From Clostridia bacterium (lineage in GTDB: Bacteria > Bacillota > Clostridia > Saccharofermentanales > Saccharofermentanaceae), in contig JADGQQ010000089.1 in NCBI GenBank assembly GCA_017881645.1, positions 1 through 12,767 on the forward strand: a stretch of DNA of 12,767 nt, read 5' to 3'. Made by a program: the position numbers and the translations under genes. How positions within the stretch are numbered: position 1 is the stretch's first letter; every line of letters begins with the position of its first letter. The notes beneath the pieces were generated by a model. The model did no database searches. It was not told the origin of the DNA and was given only the letters and a program-made list of their open reading frames with translations. This document shows, in pieces, positions 5,574-12,767 of the stretch.

Positions 5574-5602
5574 TTTACAAGTCATACCGGACGTAGTAAA
5601 TT
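5574..5602 (+). promoter_or_regulatory. Promoter of the BlaI/M56 gene cluster
   Basis: TTTACA (5574-5579) and TAAATT (5597-5602) are separated by 17 bases. The matches are five of six and four of six. The -10 box lies inside a 25-base palindrome, as expected for an autorepressed BlaI-type promoter. Confidence 0.55.
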
Positions 5603-5615
5603 GAATTTATTACGT
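5591..5615. promoter_or_regulatory. Probable operator of the BlaI-type repressor
   Basis: The left arm ACGTAGTAAATT and the right arm AATTTATTACGT are 12 bases each around a central G, with only one mismatched pair. The palindrome covers the -10 box and reaches the transcription start. CGTAGT occurs again at 5618-5623. The sequence is not the standard TACA/TGTA operator of the beta-lactamase BlaI/MecI systems, which fits a repressor with its own specificity. Confidence 0.65.
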
Positions 5616-5656
5616 ATCGTAGTGAATATTGCCTTGCAGAGAAAGGTGTGAACCCT

Positions 5657-6043
5657 ATGAAGCAGATTTCTGAATCGGAAATGATCGTCATGAAGATCAT
5701 TTGGGGAGCCGGGGAGAGAATAACATCTAATTATGTGATGGATCATCTCCCGGAAGAAGTATCGTGGAAAATGACGACAATTACGACGTTTTTGTCGCGT
5801 CTTGCCGCTAAGGAAATGATTACAATTGTTGACCGGATGGGGCGGACGAATTTCTATATTCCGACCCTGACGGAGGAAGAATATTCCCTCCATACGACAC
5901 TGAACACGATGAAAGGATCCAGCCTGACTTCGATTAAGAACCTGATCGCGTCGCTATATGAGACGAACGATATTTCGAAGAAAAACATCGCCGCTCTGAA
6001 GGAGTGGCTGCAGCAGGACGGATACGATTCGGACCATAAATAA
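5657..6043 (+). CDS. BlaI/MecI/CopY-family transcriptional repressor
   Basis: This 128-residue protein has the size and layout of BlaI-type repressors. Residues 1-72 are a winged helix beginning with the family pattern ISESEMIVMKIIWG, with a recognition region KMTTITTFLSRLAAKEMI (39-56) and a wing ending TNFYIPTLTEEEY. The C-terminal helices (about 74-122) form the dimer part, where the relay protease cleaves in known systems. A GTG nine bases earlier in frame is possible, but AAAGG is correctly spaced only for the ATG at 5657. The stop is 32 bases before the M56 protease gene, the usual blaI-blaR1 order. It probably represses its own promoter through the 5591-5615 palindrome and is released when the protease is activated. 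Confidence 0.9.
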   Translation: MKQISESEMIVMKIIWGAGERITSNYVMDHLPEEVSWKMTTITTFLSRLAAKEMITIVDRMGRTNFYIPTLTEEEYSLHTTLNTMKGSSLTSIKNLIASLYETNDISKKNIAALKEWLQQDGYDSDHK

Positions 6044-6075
6044 TCGGCAGTCACATCGGCGGGAGGCCGGGAATC

Positions 6076-8409
6076 ATGATTCGACTTGTCATTGACAGTC
6101 TACTCTATATGGGCATCGGTGCCGGAATCATTGCGCTTCTCATGCTGGGTCTTGCAGGCATTTGCAGAGGAAGATTCAATGCAAAATGGCATCTGGCCGG
6201 ATGGGCGATTGCCATGGTCACGCTGCTTGTCCCGATGTATATGCTGTTCAGTCCCGACGCCATGCGTCTTTCGCTCGGTCAGCAGGACAACCGGACAGCG
6301 CAGTACCGGATTGTTATCACGAATACCATGGACCGGGATATAGGGGATATTGTACATACCGGAAATAATCAGAAGATTCCGGATAGCTCTTCAAGCCAGT
6401 TGGCAGTCACGGCAGTCACGGCAGTCACGGCAGACAGCCCGGCAAAAACGCCGGTGTCCGCAGCCGCAGACGGAAGCACGGGCGGGAAGGCCTCTGCGCC
6501 GTCCTCTGCGTCGGAGCTTCCCAATCAGGTGTCATTCACAGTCAGAGAGGCCTTCTTTGCCGTTTGGCTTGCTGTTGCCCTGATCATGGGAGCATGGAAA
6601 CTGTTCCGTTACTATTCTTTCCGGCATGAAATGCTCAGCAGCAGCCGGATCAGTGACGGGCGCTGGACCGATGTTCTTCCGGAGAACATGAAGAAAAAAG
6701 TCATCCTTCGCGAAGCGAACATTCCTTCGCCGATCGTTTTCGGTGTGTTTCATCCGATGATCGTCATTCCGGTCTATGCTAAGAACCGGGATGCGGTTCA
6801 CTTTGCTCTGCTGCACGAACTGCAGCACGTTGAACGGCACGATCTTCTCCTGCGCTTACTCGCAGAATACGCGGCGGTCATTCACTGGTTCAATCCTTTC
6901 GCATGGCTGATCCGCAACAAAGTGACTTTCTTCAGTGAAAATGCATGTGATGAGTCAGTGGCGGCCCAGCTCTCGAAAGATGACAGAAAAGGATATGCCA
7001 TGGCCATCCTCGATTTTATGGATGATGCCGTTCCCGAGCCGGATTACCCGTCGACACTGATGTCTTTTTCCGGCGGAACGGAGAATCTGAAGAAGAGAAT
7101 CATGAGCATTATGATTTACCGGAAAATGAAAAGACCCGTTCTGATCCTGTCCGTCTGTCTGATGCTGTCCGTTTCGATGATCGGTACGATGGCCGCAAGC
7201 AATCTGGCATTTTCCGGAAGCAGTATTCTGGCGAATATTCCGACGTCGGGTGACAATAAGACTGTTGACGGCACGGAAAAGACACCATCGGATCCTGCAG
7301 ACGGAAGCACGCCTATCATTACGGTTAATATTCCGACAGCGGATCATTTGGGAGCCGCGAATAAGCTTCTCGATGCAGGCGATGCCGTCGGTGCGTGGAA
7401 TATGATCCGTGATGATTACGCACAGCCGGACGGTCCGTCTCTGCTGCAGGATATCTATAAGTCAATCGAAACAAAGGATGACGGATTGAGCGGCATTGGA
7501 TCCATCCGCGGGAATACCACAGGCAACATCGTCAACGGAGGGCTATCCGCCGCCGTCGGTGACTGGATCTATTACAGTCACAACGGACTTTGGAAATTCA
7601 ACTCCGCAACGGGCGAGAACATCCGGCTGCTGGAATCTTCCGACTCTTTCCCGGTGAAGAATATTAACGTAGTGGGCGATGAGATCTACTACACATGTTA
7701 TGCCGGCGACCTTTATCTGGATAACTGTCTGTATCGCATACACACGGGCGGCGGTGACCCCGAGAGAATATTTGAAGGAAACTGCCGGAGTGTGAGTGTT
7801 GTTCTCGACAGAATATATGTGGTTCTGCAGAATGAGAACACGCAGAGAAGCATCCGGGTGCTCACGCTCGACGGCGCTTATGTGAAGGAGCTTGCAAATA
7901 AGATCTATGGCAACTTCAGTCAGATCAGCGTCCTGGGCGGCTGGGTATATTACGGCACGGATGCCGGAGATTCGATGGGATCCTTGAATCGGATCAGCAC
8001 GGACGGCAGCCGTACGGAAACTGTGGCGGACGGAACATTCATAAGTGCATGTATCGTGTCTGCCGGTAAGATCTACTATGCAAGTTCCGTTTCGGCTGAA
8101 TCGCTGACGGATATTTGCAGTCAGAATCTTGATGGAAGCGACCGGAAGACGCTCCTTACGGATATGAACCTGAATCACTTTAATGTGTCGGGAACCGATC
8201 TTTTCTATGTGTCGAATTACAATGCGCTCGGCGGACATCCGATGATGAAGAATCTGGATGGCGGAAAAGGCAAACAAATTTCGGATACGATCTATCCGGA
8301 AGAAATCACGCTGGTTGGAAATGAGCTTGCAAACGTCTATGCTGCCTGCGATACCGTGTATGCGGAAGCAGACTTCCGGACCTATGTGAGCGGCTTGGAG
8401 ATATCATAA
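6076..8409 (+). CDS. M56 zinc-protease receptor (BlaR1-type) with propeller-like sensor
   Basis: The 777-residue membrane protein has helices at about 8-31, 38-58, 155-178 and 353-375. Between helices 3 and 4 lies the M56 protease domain with zinc motif HELQH (247-251), then SENACDESVA (287-296), in which Glu288 is a candidate third ligand. The active site is therefore intact. In BlaR1 the outer C-terminus is a penicillin-binding domain. Here residues about 380-777 have none of its SxxK/KTG motifs, as far as I can read. Instead a short helical pair (422-466) is followed by six repeats of about 43 residues with the core GD-IYY (near 495, 534, 578, 622, 664 and 707), a DUF5050/TolB-like propeller pattern. 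GGGAGG precedes the start. It should signal ligand binding outside the cell to the BlaI-type repressor upstream. Confidence 0.88.
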   Translation: MIRLVIDSLLYMGIGAGIIALLMLGLAGICRGRFNAKWHLAGWAIAMVTLLVPMYMLFSPDAMRLSLGQQDNRTAQYRIVITNTMDRDIGDIVHTGNNQKIPDSSSSQLAVTAVTAVTADSPAKTPVSAAADGSTGGKASAPSSASELPNQVSFTVREAFFAVWLAVALIMGAWKLFRYYSFRHEMLSSSRISDGRWTDVLPENMKKKVILREANIPSPIVFGVFHPMIVIPVYAKNRDAVHFALLHELQHVERHDLLLRLLAEYAAVIHWFNPFAWLIRNKVTFFSENACDESVAAQLSKDDRKGYAMAILDFMDDAVPEPDYPSTLMSFSGGTENLKKRIMSIMIYRKMKRPVLILSVCLMLSVSMIGTMAASNLAFSGSSILANIPTSGDNKTVDGTEKTPSDPADGSTPIITVNIPTADHLGAANKLLDAGDAVGAWNMIRDDYAQPDGPSLLQDIYKSIETKDDGLSGIGSIRGNTTGNIVNGGLSAAVGDWIYYSHNGLWKFNSATGENIRLLESSDSFPVKNINVVGDEIYYTCYAGDLYLDNCLYRIHTGGGDPERIFEGNCRSVSVVLDRIYVVLQNENTQRSIRVLTLDGAYVKELANKIYGNFSQISVLGGWVYYGTDAGDSMGSLNRISTDGSRTETVADGTFISACIVSAGKIYYASSVSAESLTDICSQNLDGSDRKTLLTDMNLNHFNVSGTDLFYVSNYNALGGHPMMKNLDGGKGKQISDTIYPEEITLVGNELANVYAACDTVYAEADFRTYVSGLEIS
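6402..6428 (+). repeat. 9-base in-frame tandem repeat, three copies
   Basis: GGCAGTCAC occurs three times in perfect tandem, then a diverged fourth (GGCAGACAG). It encodes the VTAVTAVTA stretch (residues 111-119) of the receptor, in the outer loop between helices 2 and 3. Because the unit is nine bases, copy changes keep the frame and alter only loop length. Confidence 0.9.
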
Positions 8410-8434
8410 CCGGAGCGGAAGCAAGTCTGTACAT

Positions 8435-8474
8435 GACCGGTGAAAAACATCGTTTTTCTGCCGGTCCGGCTTTT
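8435..8474 (+). terminator. Strong hairpin between receptor gene and downstream genes
   Basis: GACCGG (8435-8440) pairs with CCGGTC (8461-8466), and inside it GAAAAAC (8442-8448) pairs with GTTTTTC (8452-8458) around an ATC loop. That is 13 base pairs with one small internal loop, followed by CGGCTTTTC. It lies 25 bases after the receptor stop and 42 before the next start. It could be a partial terminator, an attenuator, or an mRNA-stabilising processing site that sets lower or separate expression of the surface proteins. Confidence 0.6.
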
Positions 8475-8508
8475 CTATGAGAAAAAGAGAGAGAAGGATA
8501 ATAAGCAC

Positions 8509-9804
8509 ATGAGAAACAAAAAGAAAATGAAAGCATCCACGCTGATCGTAATCGTTTTTTTGGCGGTCGTTCTCCTTGTGGCCGGCACGGCTGCCGCAGT
8601 CCATTCCGCATCGAACAAGACAAAAAAGGACAGCGCGGCGACAGGAACCAATCAAAGCGGCACACTGTCACCGACCCCTGCGGGTACTTTAGGAGACGGA
8701 TTTGCGGTAAGTGCTGCATACAGCTACGAATGTTCCGGGCCACTTTTTGCCTACAATAAAGGGCAGAACATCCTTCTTGCATATTGTTACGCCGACGGCA
8801 GCAGCCACTCTCCCTATAATCTTTCAGATAATGCCGATGCCACCGGGAAAACAAACAAGTTCTATATCCCGGAATTTGACACAACCGTGTACTATCGACG
8901 TGATCTGATCGCAAATGTCTGGAGAATATACCGGCTCGATCCGGATTCGACAGAGGCTGCGCAGGTGAATACTCCGGTGGAATACTATATTTACAAGGAT
9001 TCGGAAGAAATTCTTACTTATGCAGCACATTTGCGTCGATTGAATGAAGCGGCTTTACTGACCCCTCCGCGCTACCGAACCATAAAAGAAGACCTGTTTT
9101 TTCAGGCGGCTGCCGTTGAAAATGATCTGGACAAGGACGGAGTTGTCGACTATTACACTTCCGGCGGCGTCGAGATGACGATTGATATGGATGGAGACGG
9201 GTACGAGGAGCTTTTCAAAGTTGTACCCAAGGGATCCGGATATGATGTCAAAATTAACGGAGTTAACATCCTCGAAGAGAAGAAACTGATATTTTCCGGT
9301 GTAGATGTGATTGATATCGATTCAAAGGATACTTTCACGGAAGTCGTCTGCAACTATAAAGATGAGTTCGGGTTCCCCGTGAAAAGCGTCATTATCCGAT
9401 TTGATGACGGTGCTGTGAATACGCTCGAGACGGCACTTCTATTGGCATCCACCGGCAACGGTCTGATACAGATTCTGAGCAACGATATTTTCCTGGACAC
9501 ACAGGCTATATATGAACAGCAGGTATTCAATACGTTTCTGGTGTTTACTTCTGACAAGAAGTACGCCATAGACCGGAATGTCACAGCCATTAAAGATGTG
9601 GGCGTCAAATTCATCACGGACGGGAAGTCAACGGACGGAGTTCTGGCTTCCGGTACCGCGATCACCATCTATCAGGTCGATTACGTTTCCAAGGCGTATT
9701 TCCGGACAGCGGACGGGAGAGAAGGCATTCTTGCGGTCAACGGCAAGAACGTCGGAACCGAGGGCATCTATTTCTATCGCTGTTTTGAAGATACGGATTC
9801 CTGA
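8509..9804 (+). CDS. Membrane-anchored extracellular protein with Asp-rich calcium-loop motifs
   Basis: The 431-residue protein has a basic start (MRNKKKMK), one hydrophobic anchor (about 9-31) without a lipobox cysteine, and a short Ser/Thr/Lys/Pro stalk (32-62). The outer part is strand-rich. It holds two Asp loops 20 residues apart, NDLDKDGVVD (205-214) and DMDGDGYEE (226-234), that match the DxDxDG calcium-binding pattern of EF-hand-like and FG-GAP proteins. The last 50 residues (SGTAITIYQVDYVSKAYF...GREGILAVNG) resemble an SH3-type barrel, tentatively. The ATG at 8509 has AAGGA ten bases upstream; a longer GTG-initiated frame from 8440 would begin inside the hairpin and is unlikely. It follows the receptor gene in the same direction. 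No family is recognised with confidence. Confidence 0.8.
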   Translation: MRNKKKMKASTLIVIVFLAVVLLVAGTAAAVHSASNKTKKDSAATGTNQSGTLSPTPAGTLGDGFAVSAAYSYECSGPLFAYNKGQNILLAYCYADGSSHSPYNLSDNADATGKTNKFYIPEFDTTVYYRRDLIANVWRIYRLDPDSTEAAQVNTPVEYYIYKDSEEILTYAAHLRRLNEAALLTPPRYRTIKEDLFFQAAAVENDLDKDGVVDYYTSGGVEMTIDMDGDGYEELFKVVPKGSGYDVKINGVNILEEKKLIFSGVDVIDIDSKDTFTEVVCNYKDEFGFPVKSVIIRFDDGAVNTLETALLLASTGNGLIQILSNDIFLDTQAIYEQQVFNTFLVFTSDKKYAIDRNVTAIKDVGVKFITDGKSTDGVLASGTAITIYQVDYVSKAYFRTADGREGILAVNGKNVGTEGIYFYRCFEDTDS

Positions 9805-9881
9805 AAACGTCCTGAAAAAAGCTTCCGTTCCCGTGAAAAAGATTTCCATAAATCGAAAAATCCAGAAAAGAAGAGGAGCCT

Positions 9882-11666
9882 ATGGATACCAAAAAACCGG
9901 CATTTTCCAAACAGGTCATCATCATATGCGTCGTCCTTGCGGTCATGCTGATCGGCACGGTCATGGCTTTTCAAAAGGCATATTCCGGGAAAAATGCCGG
10001 GGGTTCCGCCGTCCCGACGATTTCGAATGCGCCATCCGATACGACCCTTCCAATTGCTTCCGCTTCGGCCGAAGGGTCGGTCTCCGGTACGCCGACACCG
10101 TCCGCCTCGTCCGCACCGACCGTCACGCCCGCACCGACCCATCCGGCTGCGCCTGTGATCGACATTAGCAATGAACCGGAACAGCCGGTTGTCGAGCACC
10201 CGCTGTATCTGTTCTGGGCGAGCGATTATGGCGGGATTCTGGGAGGGGAGACCTCTCCCATTTACATAGAGGGACAATTCGGAGTCGATTCCTATATGAC
10301 ATTTGCATCACTTTCGGAAGACCACTCCGCTGCAGCGTTCATCGTAAATATGGATAGCACGCAATATGTCGGAGATTTATGGTATTCCGATGGAATCGAC
10401 GCAAAAGAGATCGCACAGAATGTAAATCCCAATATGTACCGATTATCGAAAGATGGAAGTACAGTGGCCTATATGACCGTCGACAACTTTGCAACCTATG
10501 ATATGTCCCTGTACACATATGACAACGATACGGGATTGACAACATTGATTACAAAGCATGCATATCAGGTGTACGCATTATCACCGGACGGGGACTCCGT
10601 CGCATATACTAATTATCCGGATGCATCAAATCCGAATGCGGTACTGGGCTATTATTCCATTGACGGTGGAGAGCCCCAGGCACTCGGAGAAAATTGCTAC
10701 GCAGTCGCGCTGATGGATCACGGTGAAATCGTATATTACTTCAAAGAGGATGATTCCGGCGCCACTTTCTGCGCGCTGCATGACGGAGAAATAACTGAGT
10801 ATTCGTCAGCATTGTACGAAAATTGGGACATCATTTTCAATGAGGATGGCTCCCAGATTCTCTACTCGACTTCAACAGGAGGAACCTATTTCTCTCAAAC
10901 GGGCGGATCACCCGTCAAAGTATTCAATAGTAATTTGAGTGGTATTGTCGGTCAAATGTTAGTGGGAGACGGACCGGTCTTGTTCAACGAGTACTCGTCG
11001 GTGTCGTATATGTCCGGGATGAATGCATCGATGAGCATTCAATATTCGGACCATTACAATCTATGTAATGTCCTCTTTGGAACGAGTCTGGCCGCCGTTT
11101 ATTTTGATGAATATCTGCAAGCATACACGGTAAATTCTACAGACTATTCCGGAAAGATTTCCGAAGAAGGACACGCATACGCCTATCTGGACAACAACAT
11201 GGAAGGATCAAGCCTCATGTATGTGCATGACTATCTTCTTTCAGGAACCGGATCCGAGGAGGATGCCATTAATCTGGGAGATAATGCATATTTGTACTGG
11301 GTTGCTCCGGATACTTCTGTTTATTATGTGGATTATGCCGGGAATCTTAACGTGTACCGATATCCGGGAAAGACGACGATCCTGGCGGGAAATGTCAGAG
11401 ATCTGAAAGGGGTTACAAACGGCGACGAAAGCTGCTTGTACTACATGACAGATACCGGCTTGTATTTTTTGACGACGCAAACAGACGCGAAGCCGTACCC
11501 GATTGCACAGGGCGTCGACAACTTCCTTGCCGGGGATTTCGGCGTGATCTATTTATTAACTGATCCGGAACTTGGCCGGAGCGGTCTCTATTCCAGTGCT
11601 GACGGCAAAAAATCCGATTGGATCATGTCTTTTCATCTAATCGAGTCCACGATGTATGGAGGGTAA
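9882..11666 (+). CDS. Membrane-anchored extracellular TolB/PD40-like propeller protein
   Basis: The 594-residue protein has a basic N-terminus, one membrane helix (about 11-30), a long Ser/Thr/Pro/Ala stalk (31-95; GTPTPSASSAPTVTPAPTHP) and a large outer domain (107-594). The outer domain contains repeated PD40-like cores, LSKDGSTVAYMT (188-199), LSPDGDSVAYTN (233-244) and FNEDGSQILYST (319-330), typical of TolB-like beta-propeller blades. The second half has several GD-x-YY strands like those of the receptor sensor. There are no catalytic motifs that I can see. The start follows AGAGGAG. It lies 77 bases after the previous gene without a visible promoter, and its stop is six bases from the next start. 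It probably binds or displays something at the cell surface; the ligand is unknown. Confidence 0.85.
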   Translation: MDTKKPAFSKQVIIICVVLAVMLIGTVMAFQKAYSGKNAGGSAVPTISNAPSDTTLPIASASAEGSVSGTPTPSASSAPTVTPAPTHPAAPVIDISNEPEQPVVEHPLYLFWASDYGGILGGETSPIYIEGQFGVDSYMTFASLSEDHSAAAFIVNMDSTQYVGDLWYSDGIDAKEIAQNVNPNMYRLSKDGSTVAYMTVDNFATYDMSLYTYDNDTGLTTLITKHAYQVYALSPDGDSVAYTNYPDASNPNAVLGYYSIDGGEPQALGENCYAVALMDHGEIVYYFKEDDSGATFCALHDGEITEYSSALYENWDIIFNEDGSQILYSTSTGGTYFSQTGGSPVKVFNSNLSGIVGQMLVGDGPVLFNEYSSVSYMSGMNASMSIQYSDHYNLCNVLFGTSLAAVYFDEYLQAYTVNSTDYSGKISEEGHAYAYLDNNMEGSSLMYVHDYLLSGTGSEEDAINLGDNAYLYWVAPDTSVYYVDYAGNLNVYRYPGKTTILAGNVRDLKGVTNGDESCLYYMTDTGLYFLTTQTDAKPYPIAQGVDNFLAGDFGVIYLLTDPELGRSGLYSSADGKKSDWIMSFHLIESTMYGG

Positions 11667-11672
11667 TGTGAT

Positions 11673-12767
11673 ATGAAAAACATACAGTGGACCCGGAAAA
11701 CACAAATACTCTCCTTATCGCTTATCGTTATTACTGTTGCAATAGGGACGGTCTGGGCGGTCAGCCTTCGTTCTGCGGATAAGAGCAAAGCTGCACATGC
11801 AAAAGATACACAAATAACCACAGCGTCCGGCGGCCCGGTCGAACCGACGAAGTCACCTGTCGCGGCGGCCACACCGACACCAACTGCCGCCGCCGCGGAT
11901 CCGTCACCTTATGCCATTGCACCGCAGTTTCTCAGTGCGGATGATTTTAACGGGAACGGGTTTGCCATCGTATCGGTCGGGACCGTAGAAGATCCTCTTT
12001 ATGGCATCATCAACGAAAAGGGAGAATATGTCTTGCCTCCGGAATACAAGTACTTTGACAAGATGTATTTGGATGACTATTCGGATTTTCGGGTTACATG
12101 GGTCCAAAAGGATTCTGACTATGCTCTTCTGACGAAGTCTTGTGAACTGATACGAATGCCGGGATTGAGCTTCAGCGGGGGAGGCTTTGACGGAAATGGT
12201 TTGGCTGAGGTAGAAATCAATGGCAAATGGGGCTTTTTGAATGAGAAAGGCCAGATGGTCATTGATGCGGTCTATGATGCCGAACCGGTACAATCCGGCA
12301 AATATGACTACAATGTTCTCGTTGACAAAAAATGGGGAGTTATCAACACGACAGGTGACTGGGTTGTCAGCCCCCAATATGATGCAATAAATAACGCCAG
12401 CGTTACTGGCTATTTCGGCGTGCAGGTTGGCAGTCTGTGGGGCTTTGCCGGCTCGTCGGGTAATCTGGAAATCAGCGCGCAGTATGACGGAGTGGGCGAA
12501 TTTTCAGTCGCCGGATACGCCTGTGTTATGAAAGACGGGAAATGGGGCATGATCAATCAGAAGGGAGAAATGGTGGTCTATCCGCAATATGACGATCTTC
12601 AGCCCTTCGATGGCAGTGGTCTGGCAGTTTTCGGGCAGCATGTCACGACGGAGTATGGATATGATGCGATGGAAAACGGAGTGATCAATGTCGCCGGAGA
12701 CATCCTTTGTGATCACGTGCAGGGCGCGATCTATCTACCCGGGCAATATATCTGGAATGAAGACGGA
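11673..12767 (+). CDS. Membrane-anchored WG-repeat protein, 3' end beyond window
   Basis: The frame is open from the ATG at 11673 to the window edge (365 residues). It has an anchor helix (about 10-30), a Thr/Pro/Ala stalk (44-80; AAATPTPTAAAADPSP) and an outer domain of WG repeats. The Trp-Gly pairs stand at residues 186, 221, 256 and 291, exactly 35 apart. Each is followed by a strand, a turn glycine, and a Q/V-YD close (KWGFLNEKG...VYD; KWGVINTTG...QYD). A diverged unit without the Trp occurs at 108-125 (LYGIINEKGEYVLPPEY), and another near 335. WG-repeat proteins are surface or secreted binding proteins, common in Clostridia. The ribosome site GGAGGG overlaps the end of the previous gene, so translation is probably coupled. 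Confidence 0.87.
   Translation, partial: MKNIQWTRKTQILSLSLIVITVAIGTVWAVSLRSADKSKAAHAKDTQITTASGGPVEPTKSPVAAATPTPTAAAADPSPYAIAPQFLSADDFNGNGFAIVSVGTVEDPLYGIINEKGEYVLPPEYKYFDKMYLDDYSDFRVTWVQKDSDYALLTKSCELIRMPGLSFSGGGFDGNGLAEVEINGKWGFLNEKGQMVIDAVYDAEPVQSGKYDYNVLVDKKWGVINTTGDWVVSPQYDAINNASVTGYFGVQVGSLWGFAGSSGNLEISAQYDGVGEFSVAGYACVMKDGKWGMINQKGEMVVYPQYDDLQPFDGSGLAVFGQHVTTEYGYDAMENGVINVAGDILCDHVQGAIYLPGQYIWNEDG

Larger units (their letters stand above)
5302..5656. other. Intergenic region between lysine-rich gene and BlaI-type gene
   Basis: This gene-free stretch holds a probable terminator (5354-5403), a short hairpin TCTGG-TCTT-CCAGA (5455-5468) followed by a T-run near 5484, an AT-rich segment from about 5500, and the promoter and operator of the BlaI-type gene (5574-5615). 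A 69-codon rightward frame inside it has no ribosome site and an Arg/Phe-rich composition typical of chance frames. Confidence 0.6.

Noticed and set aside
7543..8277. 244-codon leftward open frame inside the receptor gene
   Set aside because: It lies entirely opposite the well-supported M56 receptor frame and has no domain, ribosome site or promoter.
6076..8409. Receptor as a genuine beta-lactam sensor (BlaR1/MecR1)
   Set aside because: The outer domain shows GD-IYY repeats and no penicillin-binding SxxK or KTG motif that I can find, and no beta-lactamase gene follows.
8440..8508. GTG-initiated longer form of the calcium-loop protein
   Set aside because: The start would sit inside the hairpin stem and lacks a ribosome site; the ATG at 8509 gives a normal membrane-anchor N-terminus.

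Overview
The window looks like a chromosomal segment of a Gram-positive anaerobe of the Bacillota, probably Clostridia. The reasons are strong GGAGG-type ribosome binding sites, sigma-A promoters with 17-base spacers, a BlaI/M56 repressor-protease pair, LexA-type boxes of the Gram-positive GAAC-N4-GTTC/GTTT form, and WG-repeat and propeller surface proteins. This placement is inferred from gene content only. No rRNA, tRNA, CRISPR array, transposase or phage gene was seen.

Bases 1-1585 hold a divergent redox-type locus. A MarR-family repressor gene, followed by an unrecognised gene cut by the window edge, is read leftward. A flavodoxin-fold NAD(P)H oxidoreductase is read rightward. The two promoters face each other with overlapping -10 boxes, and each -35 box lies inside one of two matched 14-base operators. 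Bases 1630-2296 hold a leftward four-helix membrane protein with a near-perfect promoter.

Bases 2400-3080 hold two tandem rightward genes for very small single-helix membrane proteins (62 and 52 residues). They share a nearly identical N-terminal helix but have unrelated tails. LexA/SOS-type boxes precede both, and each gene ends in a hairpin. They look like a pair of DNA-damage-induced small membrane effectors.

Bases 3088-4596 are leftward: a Maf-type nucleotide pyrophosphatase, then a DUF6054-like protein and a DUF1003-like membrane protein 12 bases apart. Bases 4864-5301 encode a rightward, lysine/alanine-rich, histone H1-like protein, followed by a probable terminator.

From 5574 to the right edge (over 7 kb) all genes are rightward: a BlaI-type repressor with an operator on its own promoter; an M56 zinc-protease receptor (BlaR1 type) whose extracellular sensor is a six-repeat beta-propeller-like domain instead of a penicillin-binding domain; then three proteins of one design (N-terminal membrane anchor, Thr/Pro/Ser/Ala-rich stalk, large extracellular domain). 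Their outer domains are respectively Asp-rich calcium-loop-like, TolB/PD40 propeller-like, and WG-repeat (35-residue period, cut by the window edge). The layout suggests a protease-relayed surface-sensing system in which the receptor cleaves or inactivates the repressor and so controls a set of surface proteins. The ligand is unknown. This cluster and the twin SOS-type microproteins are the most interesting parts of the window.
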